NCBI GenBank assembly: GCA_021613375.1 | Contig: CM038708.1 | Coordinates: 26,500,018 to 26,564,017 of the forward strand | Source of the DNA: Megaleporinus macrocephalus | Lineage: Eukaryota; Chordata; Actinopteri; Characiformes; Anostomidae | Direction of reading: 5' to 3' | Length of the DNA stretch: 64,000 nt | Shown here: piece after piece, positions 51,801-61,633 of the stretch | Numbering within the stretch: position 1 is the stretch's first letter | Layout: each line of letters begins with the position of its first letter | Notes under the pieces: model-generated | Seen by the model: the letters and a program-made list of their open reading frames with translations, nothing else | The model's database searches: none | What the model was told of the DNA's origin: nothing | Translations under genes and position numbers: made by a program

Positions 51801-54800
51801 AGCCAAACAGGCGGCTAACAGAACCGAGATGCAAAGCAATTGTGTTAGATATTTACCTAGGCCTCCGACCAAGGGTAGAGTGAGATTGGGACTTAGGGCT
51901 TCTGCGAGTCCTGGATTTGAAAGTGCTGTTGTCAACAGTGTGACGAGACCTGCATGTCAAATAACAAAAGCATGTCATTTATATAAAATTGCTGTTTATT
52001 TAAAAGAGAACTTGCAGAAGCTTATTTGGATATCTCTCTTATACTCGTTCAGGACAAATAGTCTTCCTTAGCCTTAGACATACACTCACACTTATGATCT
52101 GTACTGTGAGGATAAAAGTCTAATAGTGCAGAGATCACCTCTGGCATGTCATAGTGGGCAGCATTGACATTTACACTTAAGACTCAATTACCGGGGTGAA
52201 AAGAATATGGTACATGTACGTAGTAAAGCTCTGTGGGTTAACGTCTAGCCCATGGCTGAGAGTGTCTGTTTTGGGATTGCTACTGGGGTTGAGCTATTGA
52301 ATGACAGCTTATTACTATATAGGAAACCTGGCATATCATGAATGCTCGTGAAACTCTGATGCTACTTCATTCAGAAGGTAGTTTGACAGTGGAATGTTTG
52401 GGAACTCTTTCAGTACTATTCCTTTTGCCTTCGGTGTAGAATCAAAGGCAACACTATAAATATTGTCTCCCTCGTGTTCTGTGATGATGTAACCCCCTCT
52501 GGGGGGTCTGGTACTTTCATCTTCCAGGGACCGAGTGGCTAACACTGATGAGCCAAAACAACAGCTGCCACTAAATACAACAAAGCCCTGTCAAGCAGTG
52601 AGGGACATAATCCAAAAGCCAACATAAAAAAAGATGAAGGTTGCGATGCTTGGAGCTGTGTGGTTCTCACATACTCCCACAGAAGACATGTGTGTTCAGG
52701 GAACGAAAAGCAAGAAGGGCCTGAGCTATATGCCCAACACAGGCTCCTTAATTAATTAACTAAATGAATTTGCACTCAGGCCCCTACAAACAATGGGACT
52801 ATGATATGTCAGTAAGACTCTTCACTGGATCTTACCAAGAGGGAGAGCGGCTGTCCGGAGACTGGGAACGTGAGTAAGGAGACCTAGAGAGGGATCTACG
52901 TCTGTGGTGTGAGGAAGACCTGGAGTGGGACCTGGAGCGGGACCCAGACTGAGGCCACCTGAAGTGCCGTGGAGAGAGCAGAGTCGAGGGTGGCGAGACC
53001 GAGCTCCGGGAGGGTGAGCTGCTGGATGGGGAACAGGAGGGCGAGCGTTCAAAGAGAAGCTCCAGCGGAGTCCCTTCCCACGAACAGAGAAGACGCTCGC
53101 GGCCCACCTCCAGGTCCTCAAAGTCGGGCAAACCCGTGTGCATGTAGCTCCCAAAAGGGTAATAGTTTTCATCCCCGGAGTCACTTTCATCTAGTGGCTG
53201 GGATCCTCTTTGCTCAGCCTCGTTGAAGAAAGCTTGCTGGGGTTTACCAAAGTGCTTATTGAGCTCATCCCGTATCTCCTGGTCTCGCAGCAGCTTCCTG
53301 CCAGCAGAGTTGCACTCTGCTGAAGTTTTGGCACCCAAAGTGGGGTTGAGGTCCTGCCCCTGAGCCTCCTTGTCTGGAGAAGCCTCCTGAACCGTTGGGG
53401 GAAGGCCCTGCAGCTGCCTGGCCAGAGAGGAAGACGAGGGGGAGACGGAAGACGAAGAGGATGTCAGAGTAGAAGAGGACGGCATGACTGAGTCTTTACA
53501 TTCTACATGCCGGCCCTCCACCGGCCCGGTTAGTGAGGCAGCTATACCGCTGCCATCTCGTTTTGTGCTGGCAGACTGGCAATAGTCATGATCGCCAAAG
53601 ACACGGGGCGTGGGCCGCTTGCCCCGGCGCTCCTCTGAGCCTACCAGAGGCAAGGCGAAGGATGCCTTGCTCAGCTGGGCATAAAGCTCAGTCTGCTCTG
53701 GGCCCTTCCTGCTGGAGCCACTAGATGGCTGCGGGCACGGGCCTCCATTGCTCAGCTTGGCCCTCTTGCTCGTCAGGGCTGAAGAGGAGCATGAAGACAG
53801 CTTGGTTTTGAGTGATACTTTGAAAGGGTTCTCTTGACTGGCTTTGTGAGGAGGCGTGGTAGGTGGTGTCAGACCTGCAAAGAAGAGAGAAGACAGGGCA
53901 TATAAATTCCCAGCGCTACTTTCTGACAGTGGTTTGCGGTTCTGCTCAGTCAGTGAGTACCCTTTTCATTCCTCCATTTACATAATATTCCTTTTCATTC
54001 AGCCCTAATCCTGCCTCGCATTTTATTGGAATATTGACAGATTAATGAAACCTCAGATGGCACACTGAAAGATCATGAGTCACTTCTCCTTATTTCCTCC
54101 TGACCTTGGATAACCCCATTCATTAAAATCTCTCAGACGGCTACATCTTATTAGCAAGAAACACAGGAAACGCACAGAAGGCTTAGGTTTCCTTGCAATA
54201 AGGATGGATCATGGCAAAAACATCTGATCTAAATGATCTAAATCCAGCACGTGTGGGGCTGTTGATGGCATATACTAAGTACATGCATGTACTGCACGCC
54301 TTTCACTTTGGGATAAAAGCTCAGAGGCTGCAGGGGAATGTGTTATCATTCTCCTCAGTTGTGCCATCTCATCTCCCTCATGAACCACGGCAGTCCTGAC
54401 AGATTTATGTGGCACCAGATGGCAGCTATATGAGAAATCCTGAGATGTGCCATTTTACGACATTGTTAATGCACTTGCACAAACAACTGAACGTAGTCCT
54501 TCCCCCCTCTCTCTGTCCCCTCTTATCTCGTCCCTATGTCTTCCTTCTCTGGAAATGGTTTGGATATTTGTCTGACAGTGCGCTGAGCTGTACACGTCTT
54601 GCCCCTTGTTTTTTACGAGACGGTTTCGGATTTGTAACTATATCGCTCTGATCATTAGTAGTCTAGGGAGGCTCGAGGCAAATATAAGGGTCAAACTCTT
54701 GCTCTAGGGAATATCCCTGTCTTTCATCCACAGCTCTTACAGCCCTCTTGGCAGTTGTGTATGCACAACTGTGGACCTGTAAGAAGGATGTGGTACTGAT

Positions 54801-56221
54801 ATTTCGGCGCGGCCGGCGCGATAATTTAAACGAAAGGGCGCTCAAAATAGATGTATTATCACAGCCATGCAATGAGTTATGAGGAGTAGGGAGGCGGGGT
54901 GCTGCCAAAGGATCTTCTGCTGCACCAGTGAAGCGCCATCTGGGCAAAACAATGCACACATGATCGTTAAAACTAAGAGCCATTAGCACCTTTGGAATAA
55001 ATCAGAATTAGATAAATATATGCCGCTCAGTCAGTGATGGATGTGACATAGACACAAACACTAATCATCCAGCTGTGGGTTTTCTCATCTGTTTCCATCC
55101 GGGTGTGAATTACACAGGGACCTCCAAACGAATTACTACCTAAAGCTTACGGAGCTGATCCCTGTGGTAATCTCGAAAAAAGCCATGCGAGGAGTGACAC
55201 ACGGACTGACCTGGGTGTCATAGATACCATAATTAAAGACACCAGCAGCCCACAGTAAATCTATTAGAGAGGAGGGGATTAGGGAGCAGTATTAAAGCTC
55301 CTGCTTTCTGTCTATTCTGCAGGTGTCTTGCTTCAGTCATTTCCTCCGCATCAGCCTTAACTAATTCAATATCCTCTAGTACATCATAACCACTGCACTG
55401 TTTCTACCTCTGCACTTAACGCAGCATTACCTCAACTGCCTCTGAGTCCTGTGTAAGGAAATGTGACGGTCTTTACTTCCTAAATGGAATTTTACTCCGA
55501 TTAAAACATTTCTGCCAGTTTTGTCGGACTCGCTACCAATTAATCAGGTGTAGCAGGAATTTATCCGCCACAGCTCCACATTATCTGAGCATGGGCAGCT
55601 CCAGGTAGACCATTGGAAGTAATGACAGTACAGGACCCTGGCAAGCTAATCCCTAAGTGAAAAGGCTCTACATCAAAGTGCTTACTTTAATGGCCGCGCT
55701 ACGCTAATATCTAATCCCAAATCTGTGTTGTGTAAGGCAGGCAGGACGACAATTTGTGTGGTATTGCCGCATTTAGCACTCAATGGAGCTAAACTTTGCC
55801 CAAGGTGAGGAGACACAGTCATGTGCAATAAATAAAGGGAAAAATTAACAGGCGCTGATGGTTCCTAAGCATAACTTCAGTTGCTCAAGGGGAGACCCGG
55901 TGTAACCTTTAACTCCTGCGTAAACAGAAGATTGAGGAGCAGTTTTAAACTGAAGAGTCCCCAGAATCGATAGATTGCCCAAAAAGCCTCCAAGTCCTGT
56001 CAACCATGAGACAATCCCTGAGCGAATTACCGAGAAAAGTGTTCCCCTGACTCTCAGGGGTGAGGGCCACTGCTTGGTGGTAAATGAATATGAAATGACC
56101 CATTCTTTCTGACACATTGGGAGAAGAAAAGGGCAGCCATTTTGTTTTTATTGACCTGGAATGATTAATCTCTGCATGGGGGCTACTGAAATAATTACCT
56201 GCATGATTTACGCTGAGAGAG

Positions 56222-56273
<52 letters not shown>

Positions 56274-56297
56274 GCAGGTAAAGTGAAAGAGTGGTAC

Positions 56298-56334
<37 letters not shown>

Positions 56335-59300
56335 TCTGCTAAAGTCTTGTGTTTTAGCCTCAACTGACATTCATTTCATTTGGCTTTAATTACTCGTTTG
56401 CCTACAACCTTCAGCAGGACAGTTTATTGATAACTTTATAGTGGGCAGCGATGATGCCAGTAAGAATACTAAAAAATCCCTCCATGTCCACCATTTGGTA
56501 AATGCCATTCTTCCTATAAATATTAGACTCAATGTCAGAAATTACAGCAATGACTAATCAGATCACCAGACAGCACATATACAGATACTATCAGCAAACC
56601 AGATTACACGCCAAAACTAATAAAAACAATACTAACGCTGCATCGATGTGTGAGTGATATATTGAGGGAAAGTGGCCCCCTGTCAAACAACATTAAGATC
56701 TGAACAAGAGGAGAAGGTTAAAGCAAAGAAACTTTAAAATAAAAGAAAAAAGCTTTTTAGTTTCATACAATGTATTTTATGTCAGTCTATCAAGCCTGTG
56801 AATTGAGTGAATTGTACTGATTTGCTCACCTGGGGTTCCAGAGATCTCCACACTCAGTGTGCGTTCAATGGTCTTGTTCTCAAATGGAGATCCTTTGTGG
56901 TCACTGCAACACATAAAAACAGAGCTGATATAATCCCACGGCTAGAGGCACGTTTAAATGGTTGTGTGGTTTTACAAATGGAATGAAATCTAAAAGAAAT
57001 GCCTCATCTTTGGAACAGATCACTTTCTGTGGTGCTTTAGTTCAGATTTTGTCTGCTCTACAAGAATGGTGGAAAAACTCTCTCACTTACTTTGGAGACT
57101 CTGGGGTCAAAGGAAGTGGCAAGGTGGTTGGTTTGGCTGCAGAACACAAAGGAGCATGGGTAATTAATTAACTAGATCACACTGTGCCCAAAAGATATCA
57201 GGTCCACATCTACAAATCAATTTCAGATTTCTAACATTAACAGTGATGATGTGGAACTCCCAACCCAATACAAAGCGGCTGGAGTATTATCCAGCCAAAG
57301 GTTTAAAAGAAAGCTAATGGTTTCTAACTTGACCCCTTTTGTTTGCTCGAGCCCTTTTGTTTTGTTTTGTTTTGGTTTTTTTTTGTCTCGTATTTGGTCT
57401 CATTGCTCACTTTCTGAGGCAAGATGAAATGATGGCATGTGTCCAGATATTCAACCCATGTGAAAGTTCCCCCACAACACAGAAGACAGAACATGGAAAG
57501 AGAATGAGTTGAAAAGAAAATAAACAGCACACGCATTACAAATGGTAATGATGGAAACCGAACTGAAAAGTAAAATATTTGGCATGCAATATAAACCAAA
57601 GCAGCAGAAGAAAGAAGAGTCGAGGAAGCATGTGCAGTTGCCTGAGGCTGCGACTGTCTCCGACTGTAGCTAGGGAGTATCTCTCAGTTAGACAGCTATG
57701 TCAAGGCAGCCATATTTGCCTGAGACCACATGGAAAGTCAGCACACTTTGCTTGTTCCATGCTAGACATTGGTTGACTCCAATTGCATTTGTGAGTCAAG
57801 GTTGCTGGCTTACCCGCCCCTCATTTTATCTCAAGTGAAGGGTCTGTGCCCATTCAGGAGGTTGCCCTTTGTAAAGCATGATGCAACTGGCTGCGTTTCT
57901 AGGGTGCCTAGTGTAAGTTAGCATCAGGGTTAGTTTTGTAGTCAAACTGGGAAGCAGTTAGAGGAGGAGAGGCAGAAGAGAGAGAGGGTAGGGATGCAGC
58001 AGTGATTACCTAACGGTGGTGGAACCTGGTCATCGGGGTGCCTGCAGAGTGCCTGTCTGAGTGGGGTCTGCCCTTGTGTGGCGGAGGGGGTGTGCTCTGG
58101 AACTAAAGAGTCTGGGAAGAGTGGATTTGGCGAGCCCCATGGAAATGACACAGGGCTGCCTATGACATCGTTATAAACATCCACCCTATTTTGCCCCACT
58201 ATGTCTTTGGACTGTGCTGCCTCTTGCTCTGATTTCATTAACCAACTTTCTAAGTCCAAGTCAACCAGCGTCGGAAGCTCAAGGTCTGATGGGTCAGCCT
58301 GACAAGGTTCTTGGAAGTCTGGAACAGATTTTTCTTTGTGGCGTTCCTGACTATCTTTAACTATGTGCCACTCCCGCCCTTTGTCTTTAGGAGTCATTTT
58401 GGGTGGGCCTTGCCTGTCTGTCTGGGGGACATTAGGCATCTGCAAGTGGGCCCGGTAACGGGCTGGCCTGGGCCTAGAGGTCAGCAGCTGGCTGAGCATG
58501 GGATGCTCTTGCTCTTGCCTCCTCTTCCTAATGGTTAATACGATGTGCCTGTCGGCACGGCTGGCCCCGGTCCAGCCGCCCGCCTCAAGACAACGGCCAC
58601 AGCTGCCTGTGCGACCCATCTCTCTAGGCGGGAGAGAGTAAGAGTGCATGTACCTAATGAAGCGGGCGGCGGCCAGGCTGCCTGTGTCTGCACCCGGCTG
58701 CAGGCCCGGCGGCCTCCCCTCTTCACTGGAGCAGGCGTGGCCACAGCCACTTCCACAGGATGGCACAACAGGGGCGGACTGCTCCCTATGTGTACACCGC
58801 CGCCAATGCCCTGCCCCCTCACCAGCCACACTACACGCTCCATCTGCCTGGCTCTCACCTCTCTGGGCCTGTGCTGCCAGCTGCTGCTGCTGCTGCTGCT
58901 GTTGCTGTTGCTGTTGTGGTGACAGGGAGGCAGAGGAGGTCTTCTTCTTTGAGGCGTTAGAGGAGGAGCAGGAGGACAGGGAGGAAAAGGAGGATGTGGA
59001 TGAGGAGGACGGAGAGGAAGAGGACGAACAGGACGAGGTACCAGGCCCACCCCTGTCCTTGCCGCAGCCCGACCAGGTGCTCTTGGCTTCACTGGCTCGT
59101 GTCTGGAAGGCATCGTCGCTGGCGGTGAGGTACTTGAGCAGCTCTGTGCAAGGGCGTCTCACCAGCCGGCTTGGCTGGGGACAGACCCCTCTTTGTTTAC
59201 TGTTCCAGGGGTTTTCCGTCTAGAGAATAGGAGAGAGAGAAAGAGAGAGAGATAGAGTGAGAGAGGGAGAAACAAAAAGTATGGAGGGAAAAAAAAAACT

Positions 59301-61633
59301 GGGAGTCAGCACAGAGGAGGTGTTGTACTCTGCACAGGGCAATGCAAGCATGTATCACCCATCATCTTAATTACAAGGTCTTGGGATAGCTCCGGTGAGA
59401 TCCGCATGCCAGCGGAGGGGGGAAGGGGGGCGGCAACGCAATGTCCTCTGGGAGCTTGCCATGTGCAGCGCTCCAGAAACAGAGGAGTCAAAGTCATTAT
59501 AGAAAATTAACTCCTCAAAGGGAAGCATGTGTGAATGTGCATGAGAGGGTCACACGTGATGTGTACAAATGCTGAATTCTGAGTGTGAATAGTTTTACAG
59601 TTTGATATACATAAATATAGGTGTGGCGATTGTTGTGGCATAGATCATAACAAAGTTGGAGGTGATCATTTGACTTCCAAGGACAAATTTTACACAACAG
59701 CATCACCGAGCCTATAGGGGTGTTATAATCGGGACCAATTACAAAGATTTGGAGAAATCATACCCAGCTTTGACTAGGCCTAGCTCCCATTAAAAAAATA
59801 CTATATAGTAAGAAACTAGGTGCAGTACTTTGATGAAGCATGAAGCACATAGCTACCTTGGTAACAGCAGGTGTTGGTCTGATCCTGTGGTTGCTGGCTG
59901 CATGGTTCTGTGCCTTGCCCCCTGGGTATTGATTATAGCTGAGCTGGGAGTTGGGGGGAGCCAGGAGGAGCTTCTTTAGCTGCAAATGAAGCACATAAAC
60001 AATTAGATGATGGTATTACAAAGAAGCTTTAACAATTAAAAGGCAGGTTTCTAAAGTCATACACTTTTGCTCTTATGTTCTTTAATTCTAGTATTTCATT
60101 GTGATTGAGTCTATGAGTCTAGGCTACATTGTAATAGTCAGTATACAAAGTCAAATCAATGCTAGTGGTACAAAATGCTATATGAGATTTTGTTTTGCTT
60201 TATTTCAGTGATAGAATTGATTTAACTTGGGATTAAAATAAACTGATTGCTAATGCATAAAGCTTTATCGGAATTATGTCTACAATGCATTTATGTACTT
60301 TATCAGCATATACTATAGCAGTAGGTCAATGATAAGTTTATTGCTATTATTGGCCTTTGCCCGCTATTCTACAAAGACTAATATTACATTAATGACTACT
60401 ATTACTACTACTACTACCAATAAGAACAACAACAGGCATCATAATAGTTGTAATAATAATAATAAAAGAAAATATGGGGAAGAAAGCTATTACATACGCC
60501 TGGGGAGATGTTTGTGTTACTGATATTAACCAGAAACAAGTGGAACGAAAAATACAACCAATACTATTAACTGTTTGTGCCAAAAGGTCAACCCAAATCA
60601 AGTAAATGTTGTCACAACACATACCCCCACGCGTACTTTCAATATCTCCGTGATGAGCAAAATAACAGGACTGGGGGAGGTGTGAATTACTACTGTAAAC
60701 AGTCCCCACATGGTGGACAAAACAAAAATGAGTACTGGTTGTACATACGCTAAAACCAATTGAAAATAAGTAAACACATTCAACACAGTGTACGTCACTC
60801 AATGGAAAAGAGCTCCACGCTGGTGGAATCTTGGTTCCTATCCTTGTTGTGGTCCCAAACAAGCTGGATCCTGGCAGATATGCCTAACAACCATAACAAG
60901 TACCACTGCTGGTATGTATGGTATTCCGATCACATGGAAAGTTTTGCAGCCTTTTATAAAATGTCGGAACGTTTCACTGAAGCTGTTAGAGGCAGAGATT
61001 ACCAGTACATAATAAAACGATGGCTTTGTTGCTCTTCGCTGTAGTTTGACTGCATAGGGTGCTGATACATCCCACCAGGACCATCGCTGTGCATGTGTGT
61101 CTTTTGGAGTAATGTACAATGCAATTAACACCTCAAGAACACGGATCCACTTCGATTTGCTCTTTCATCTGTGCTGTATGGCTTAGTTCTGCCCACAGAC
61201 ACCATGCTGGGCCTGCCAGAGCTGCCGCCTGCAGAGCCTGTGCCCGTTTTTGGTCACAGGCCTGCAGCATCTCCTTATCTGGTGCATGTGAGGGCCAGGC
61301 GGGGAGAGCGAGGGACAGGAAGAGAGAGAACGTGGCACTGAGAGAGGACGAGTGAGACTGAGAGACAGAAAGAGAGGGCCTGGACATGGTTCATGGCAGC
61401 AGGGGATTGGGGGCATGCAGAAGCAGAGGGAGCCTTACCAGGGAGGGCTCCTCTGGCTCTGGGGTGCGTGGCGAGCCGTCAGGGGTGGAGGGACAGCTCT
61501 GATCGCTGGCGTTGGTCACGTCCCCATCTGCCAGGGCCTCGAACGAAGGCAATCCGTCCTCGTCCACCGGGATGCTGTCCAGGGTTTCTGTGAGCACTGC
61601 CAGCAAGTTGGCCTCATTTTCCTCATCTATCTT
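45767..61633 (-). CDS. ppargc1a: PPARGC1A (PGC-1alpha) transcriptional coactivator, exons 3-13 (5' end outside window)
   Basis: This is the coactivator that docks on nuclear receptors, NRF-1 and MEF2 in the nucleus and drives mitochondrial biogenesis and oxidative metabolism. Eleven minus-strand exons splice by GT-AG introns: 61439-61633, 59857-59979, 58010-59219, 57091-57136, 56830-56903, 52836-53874, 51857-51949, 51244-51364, 48838-48959, 48343-48494 and 45767-45870. Their lengths sum to 3279 nt, exactly 1092 codons plus TAA, and every junction phase agrees. Landmarks in order are LLAVL, LKKLL, LLKYL, TLSVE, LTPPTTPP, DHDY, an RS-rich region, an RRM (VLYVGRL and FGFITY) and a DFDSLLREAQ tail. 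YRYTCDAFAALENG and the RS region favour PGC-1alpha over PGC-1beta. Exons 1-2 (about 76 residues in human, from memory) are not seen, so the whole protein would be near 1170 residues against 798 in human. Most of the excess is in exon 5. Confidence 0.95.
45871..48342 (-). other. ppargc1a intron 12
   Basis: This GT-AG intron of 2.5 kb separates the RRM from the C-terminal tail. It contains a purine-rich (GA/GGA) stretch near 47500-47650 and no repeat or exon I recognise. Confidence 0.85.
48343..48494 (-). CDS. ppargc1a: ppargc1a exon 12: RRM second half
   Basis: The exon runs from the split Gly codon through DNFGFITYRYTCDAFAALEN to KQFFKSNYTDL. FGFITY is the RNP1 strand. YRYTCDAFAALENG is the PGC-1alpha form; PGC-1beta differs at this position as I remember it. 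The acceptor is GATCCAG and the donor is TTGG followed by GTAAGT. Confidence 0.96.
48838..48959 (-). CDS. ppargc1a: ppargc1a exon 11: RRM first half
   Basis: Forty codons plus two bases encode EERRVLYVGRLRADSTRSEL then KRRFEVFGEIEECAINLRHD. VLYVGRL is the RNP2 strand of an RNA-recognition motif, and RRFEVFGEIEEC is the helix and following strand. The acceptor is TGACCAG and the donor is GG followed by GTAAGG. The PGC-1 RRM works with the RS region in RNA processing. Confidence 0.96.
48960..51243 (-). other. ppargc1a intron 10
   Basis: This 2.3 kb intron has an attct-type simple repeat near 49670-49700. Nothing else is recognised. The neighbouring introns 9 (51365-51856) and 8 (51950-52835) are plain. 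Confidence 0.85.
51244..51364 (-). CDS. ppargc1a: ppargc1a exon 10: charged helix before the RRM
   Basis: One split codon plus 40 codons encode YNSYEEYQHEQLKREEYQRD then a strongly charged KRE/QRERQRQKAI stretch, expected to form a long helix leading into the RRM. The acceptor is TCACAAAG and the donor is ATA followed by GTGAGT. It is near-identical to the mammalian YDSYEEYQHERLKREEYRRE block as remembered. Confidence 0.95.
51857..51949 (-). CDS. ppargc1a: ppargc1a exon 9: second RS-type segment
   Basis: Ninety-three nucleotides encode about 30 residues, SRHTVDNSTFKSRTRRSPKS then QSHSTLGRRP, with split codons on both sides. The acceptor is CATGCAG and the donor is CCTAG followed by GTAAAT. 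It is weakly conserved: human has a Tyr-rich start at this position (CYYYESSHYRHRTHR by memory), which is absent here. Basic Arg/Ser character and the RRPR end are kept, and the reading frame fits only with this exon included. Confidence 0.88.
52836..53874 (-). CDS. ppargc1a: ppargc1a exon 8: phosphodegron, HCF-1 motif, regulatory region and RS-rich start
   Basis: This 1039-nt exon encodes 345 full codons. It opens LTPPTTPPHKASQENPF, then has KGPEQTELYAQLSKAS, then RVFGDHDYCQS. DHDY (53582-53593) is the HCF-1-binding motif of this family. A Ser-rich insert (SSSTLTSSSSSVSPSSSS) and the conserved LLRDQEIRDELNKHFG follow, then an acidic stretch and a Ser/Arg-rich tail with SRSPYSRSQSPDSRSPS. The acceptor is TTGCAG before GT CTG; the donor is TG followed by GTAAGA. 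The exon is somewhat longer than the human one (about 300 residues by memory). The RS region links the coactivator to splicing factors. Confidence 0.95.
53875..56829 (-). other. ppargc1a intron 7
   Basis: The longest intron that is wholly within the window (about 3 kb). It holds two GA microsatellites (listed separately). Long non-repetitive stretches at about 54000-56100 could be conserved regulatory sequence, but this cannot be judged without alignment. Confidence 0.85.
56227..56332. repeat. (GA)n microsatellite pair
   Basis: Two AG/GA runs at about 56227-56272 (interrupted once by ATAG) and 56300-56332 are separated by about 27 bp of unique sequence in intron 7. On the transcribed minus strand they read as pyrimidine (CT) runs. 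Confidence 0.95.
56830..56903 (-). CDS. ppargc1a: ppargc1a exon 7: p38 MAPK-site segment
   Basis: Seventy-four nucleotides encode DHKGSPFENKTIERTLSVEI then SGTPG, joining the LTPPTTPPHK start of exon 8. The acceptor is TTGCAG and the donor is G followed by GTGAGC. In human PGC-1alpha the Thr and Ser of ERTLSVE and a Thr of LTPPTTPP are p38 MAPK sites, and the latter is also part of a Cdc4 phosphodegron. All these residues are conserved here. Confidence 0.95.
57091..57136 (-). CDS. ppargc1a: ppargc1a exon 6: AKPTTLPLPLTPESP
   Basis: This 46-nt micro-exon (phase 1 in, phase 0+2 nt out) encodes the conserved AKPTTLPLPLTPESPN stretch together with split codons on both sides. The acceptor is TCTGCAG and the donor is AA followed by GTAAGT. 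The motif matches the human AKPTTLSLPLTPESPN sequence as remembered, and it anchors the downstream side of the enlarged exon 5. Confidence 0.93.
57137..58009 (-). other. ppargc1a intron 5
   Basis: This 873-bp intron follows the enlarged exon 5. It contains a TTTTG/GTTTT simple stretch near 57345-57390 and nothing else recognised. The exon 5 reading frame runs on into it (to 57942) before a stop, so the TTAG/GTAATC donor is chosen because exon 6 continues the conserved AKPTT block. Confidence 0.8.
58010..59219 (-). CDS. ppargc1a: ppargc1a exon 5: LLKYL motif plus a very large, partly low-complexity expansion
   Basis: The exon has 403 codons plus one base, open throughout, with acceptor TTCTCTAG before ACG and donor G followed by GTAATC. 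Residues 1-31 (TENPWNSKQ...CTELLKYL) match the family, including the third leucine motif LLKYL. Then come 372 residues before exon 6: a Ser-rich run at about 62-90, Gln12 at 102-113, a Cys/Gly-rich stretch, FIRYMHSYSLPPR at 187-199, basic RKRRQEQEH, LSQLL at 242-246, and an acidic LVDLDLESWL near 318-327. From memory the human protein has only about 40 residues here, while PGC-1beta has a similar RYMHTY-type segment. Fish PGC-1alpha is known to carry Ser/Gln-rich insertions near the NRF-1-binding part, but this one is unusually long. Internal splicing of part of the exon cannot be excluded without RNA. Confidence 0.9.
58881..58916 (-). repeat. Coding CAG/CAA run (Gln12) in exon 5
   Basis: Twelve consecutive glutamine codons in ppargc1a exon 5: three CAA interspersed with CAG, then seven pure CAG codons at the 3' side. 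It is flanked by LSP and LAAQAQ. Such pure runs vary in length between individuals. Confidence 0.97.
59857..59979 (-). CDS. ppargc1a: ppargc1a exon 4: LKKLL nuclear-receptor box
   Basis: Forty-one codons in phase 0 begin LKKLLLAPPNSQLSY and end HRIRPTPAVTK. LKKLL is the main LXXLL box contacting the AF-2 groove of ligand-bound receptors such as PPARs, ERRs and HNF4. The acceptor is TTTGCAG and the donor is AAG followed by GTAGCT. In human the end reads RIRTNPAIVK, with T177 an AMPK target; here the residue after RIR is proline and a threonine sits one position later. Confidence 0.95.
59980..61438 (-). other. ppargc1a intron 3
   Basis: This 1.46 kb intron contains a short ACT/ACC trinucleotide-rich patch near 60395-60420. 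Intron 4 (59220-59856) is shorter and has a GA-rich stretch just beside exon 5. No mobile element is recognised. Confidence 0.85.
61439..61633 (-). CDS. ppargc1a: ppargc1a exon 3: LLAVL motif and acidic activation-domain end
   Basis: The exon encodes 65 residues starting KIDEENEANLLAVLTETLD and ending EPEEPSL. The acceptor reads CCTAAG before AAG ATA and the donor is CTG followed by GTAAGG. LLAVL is the first leucine motif of PGC-1alpha, next to its acidic activation domain. The last residues PSL supply the upstream side of the LKKLL nuclear-receptor box, whose core is on exon 4. The middle (ALADGDVTNASDQSCPSTPDGSPRT) aligns with the human protein as I remember it, with fish substitutions. 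Codon phase is 0 at both ends. Confidence 0.95.

Noticed and set aside
58648..59223. Long plus-strand and alternative minus-strand open frames over exon 5 (acidic, Leu/Cys/Ala-repeat or Pro-rich proteins)
   Set aside because: They are other-frame readings of the GC-rich ppargc1a exon and its CAG run; only the frame matching LLKYL and joining exons 4 and 6 is supported.
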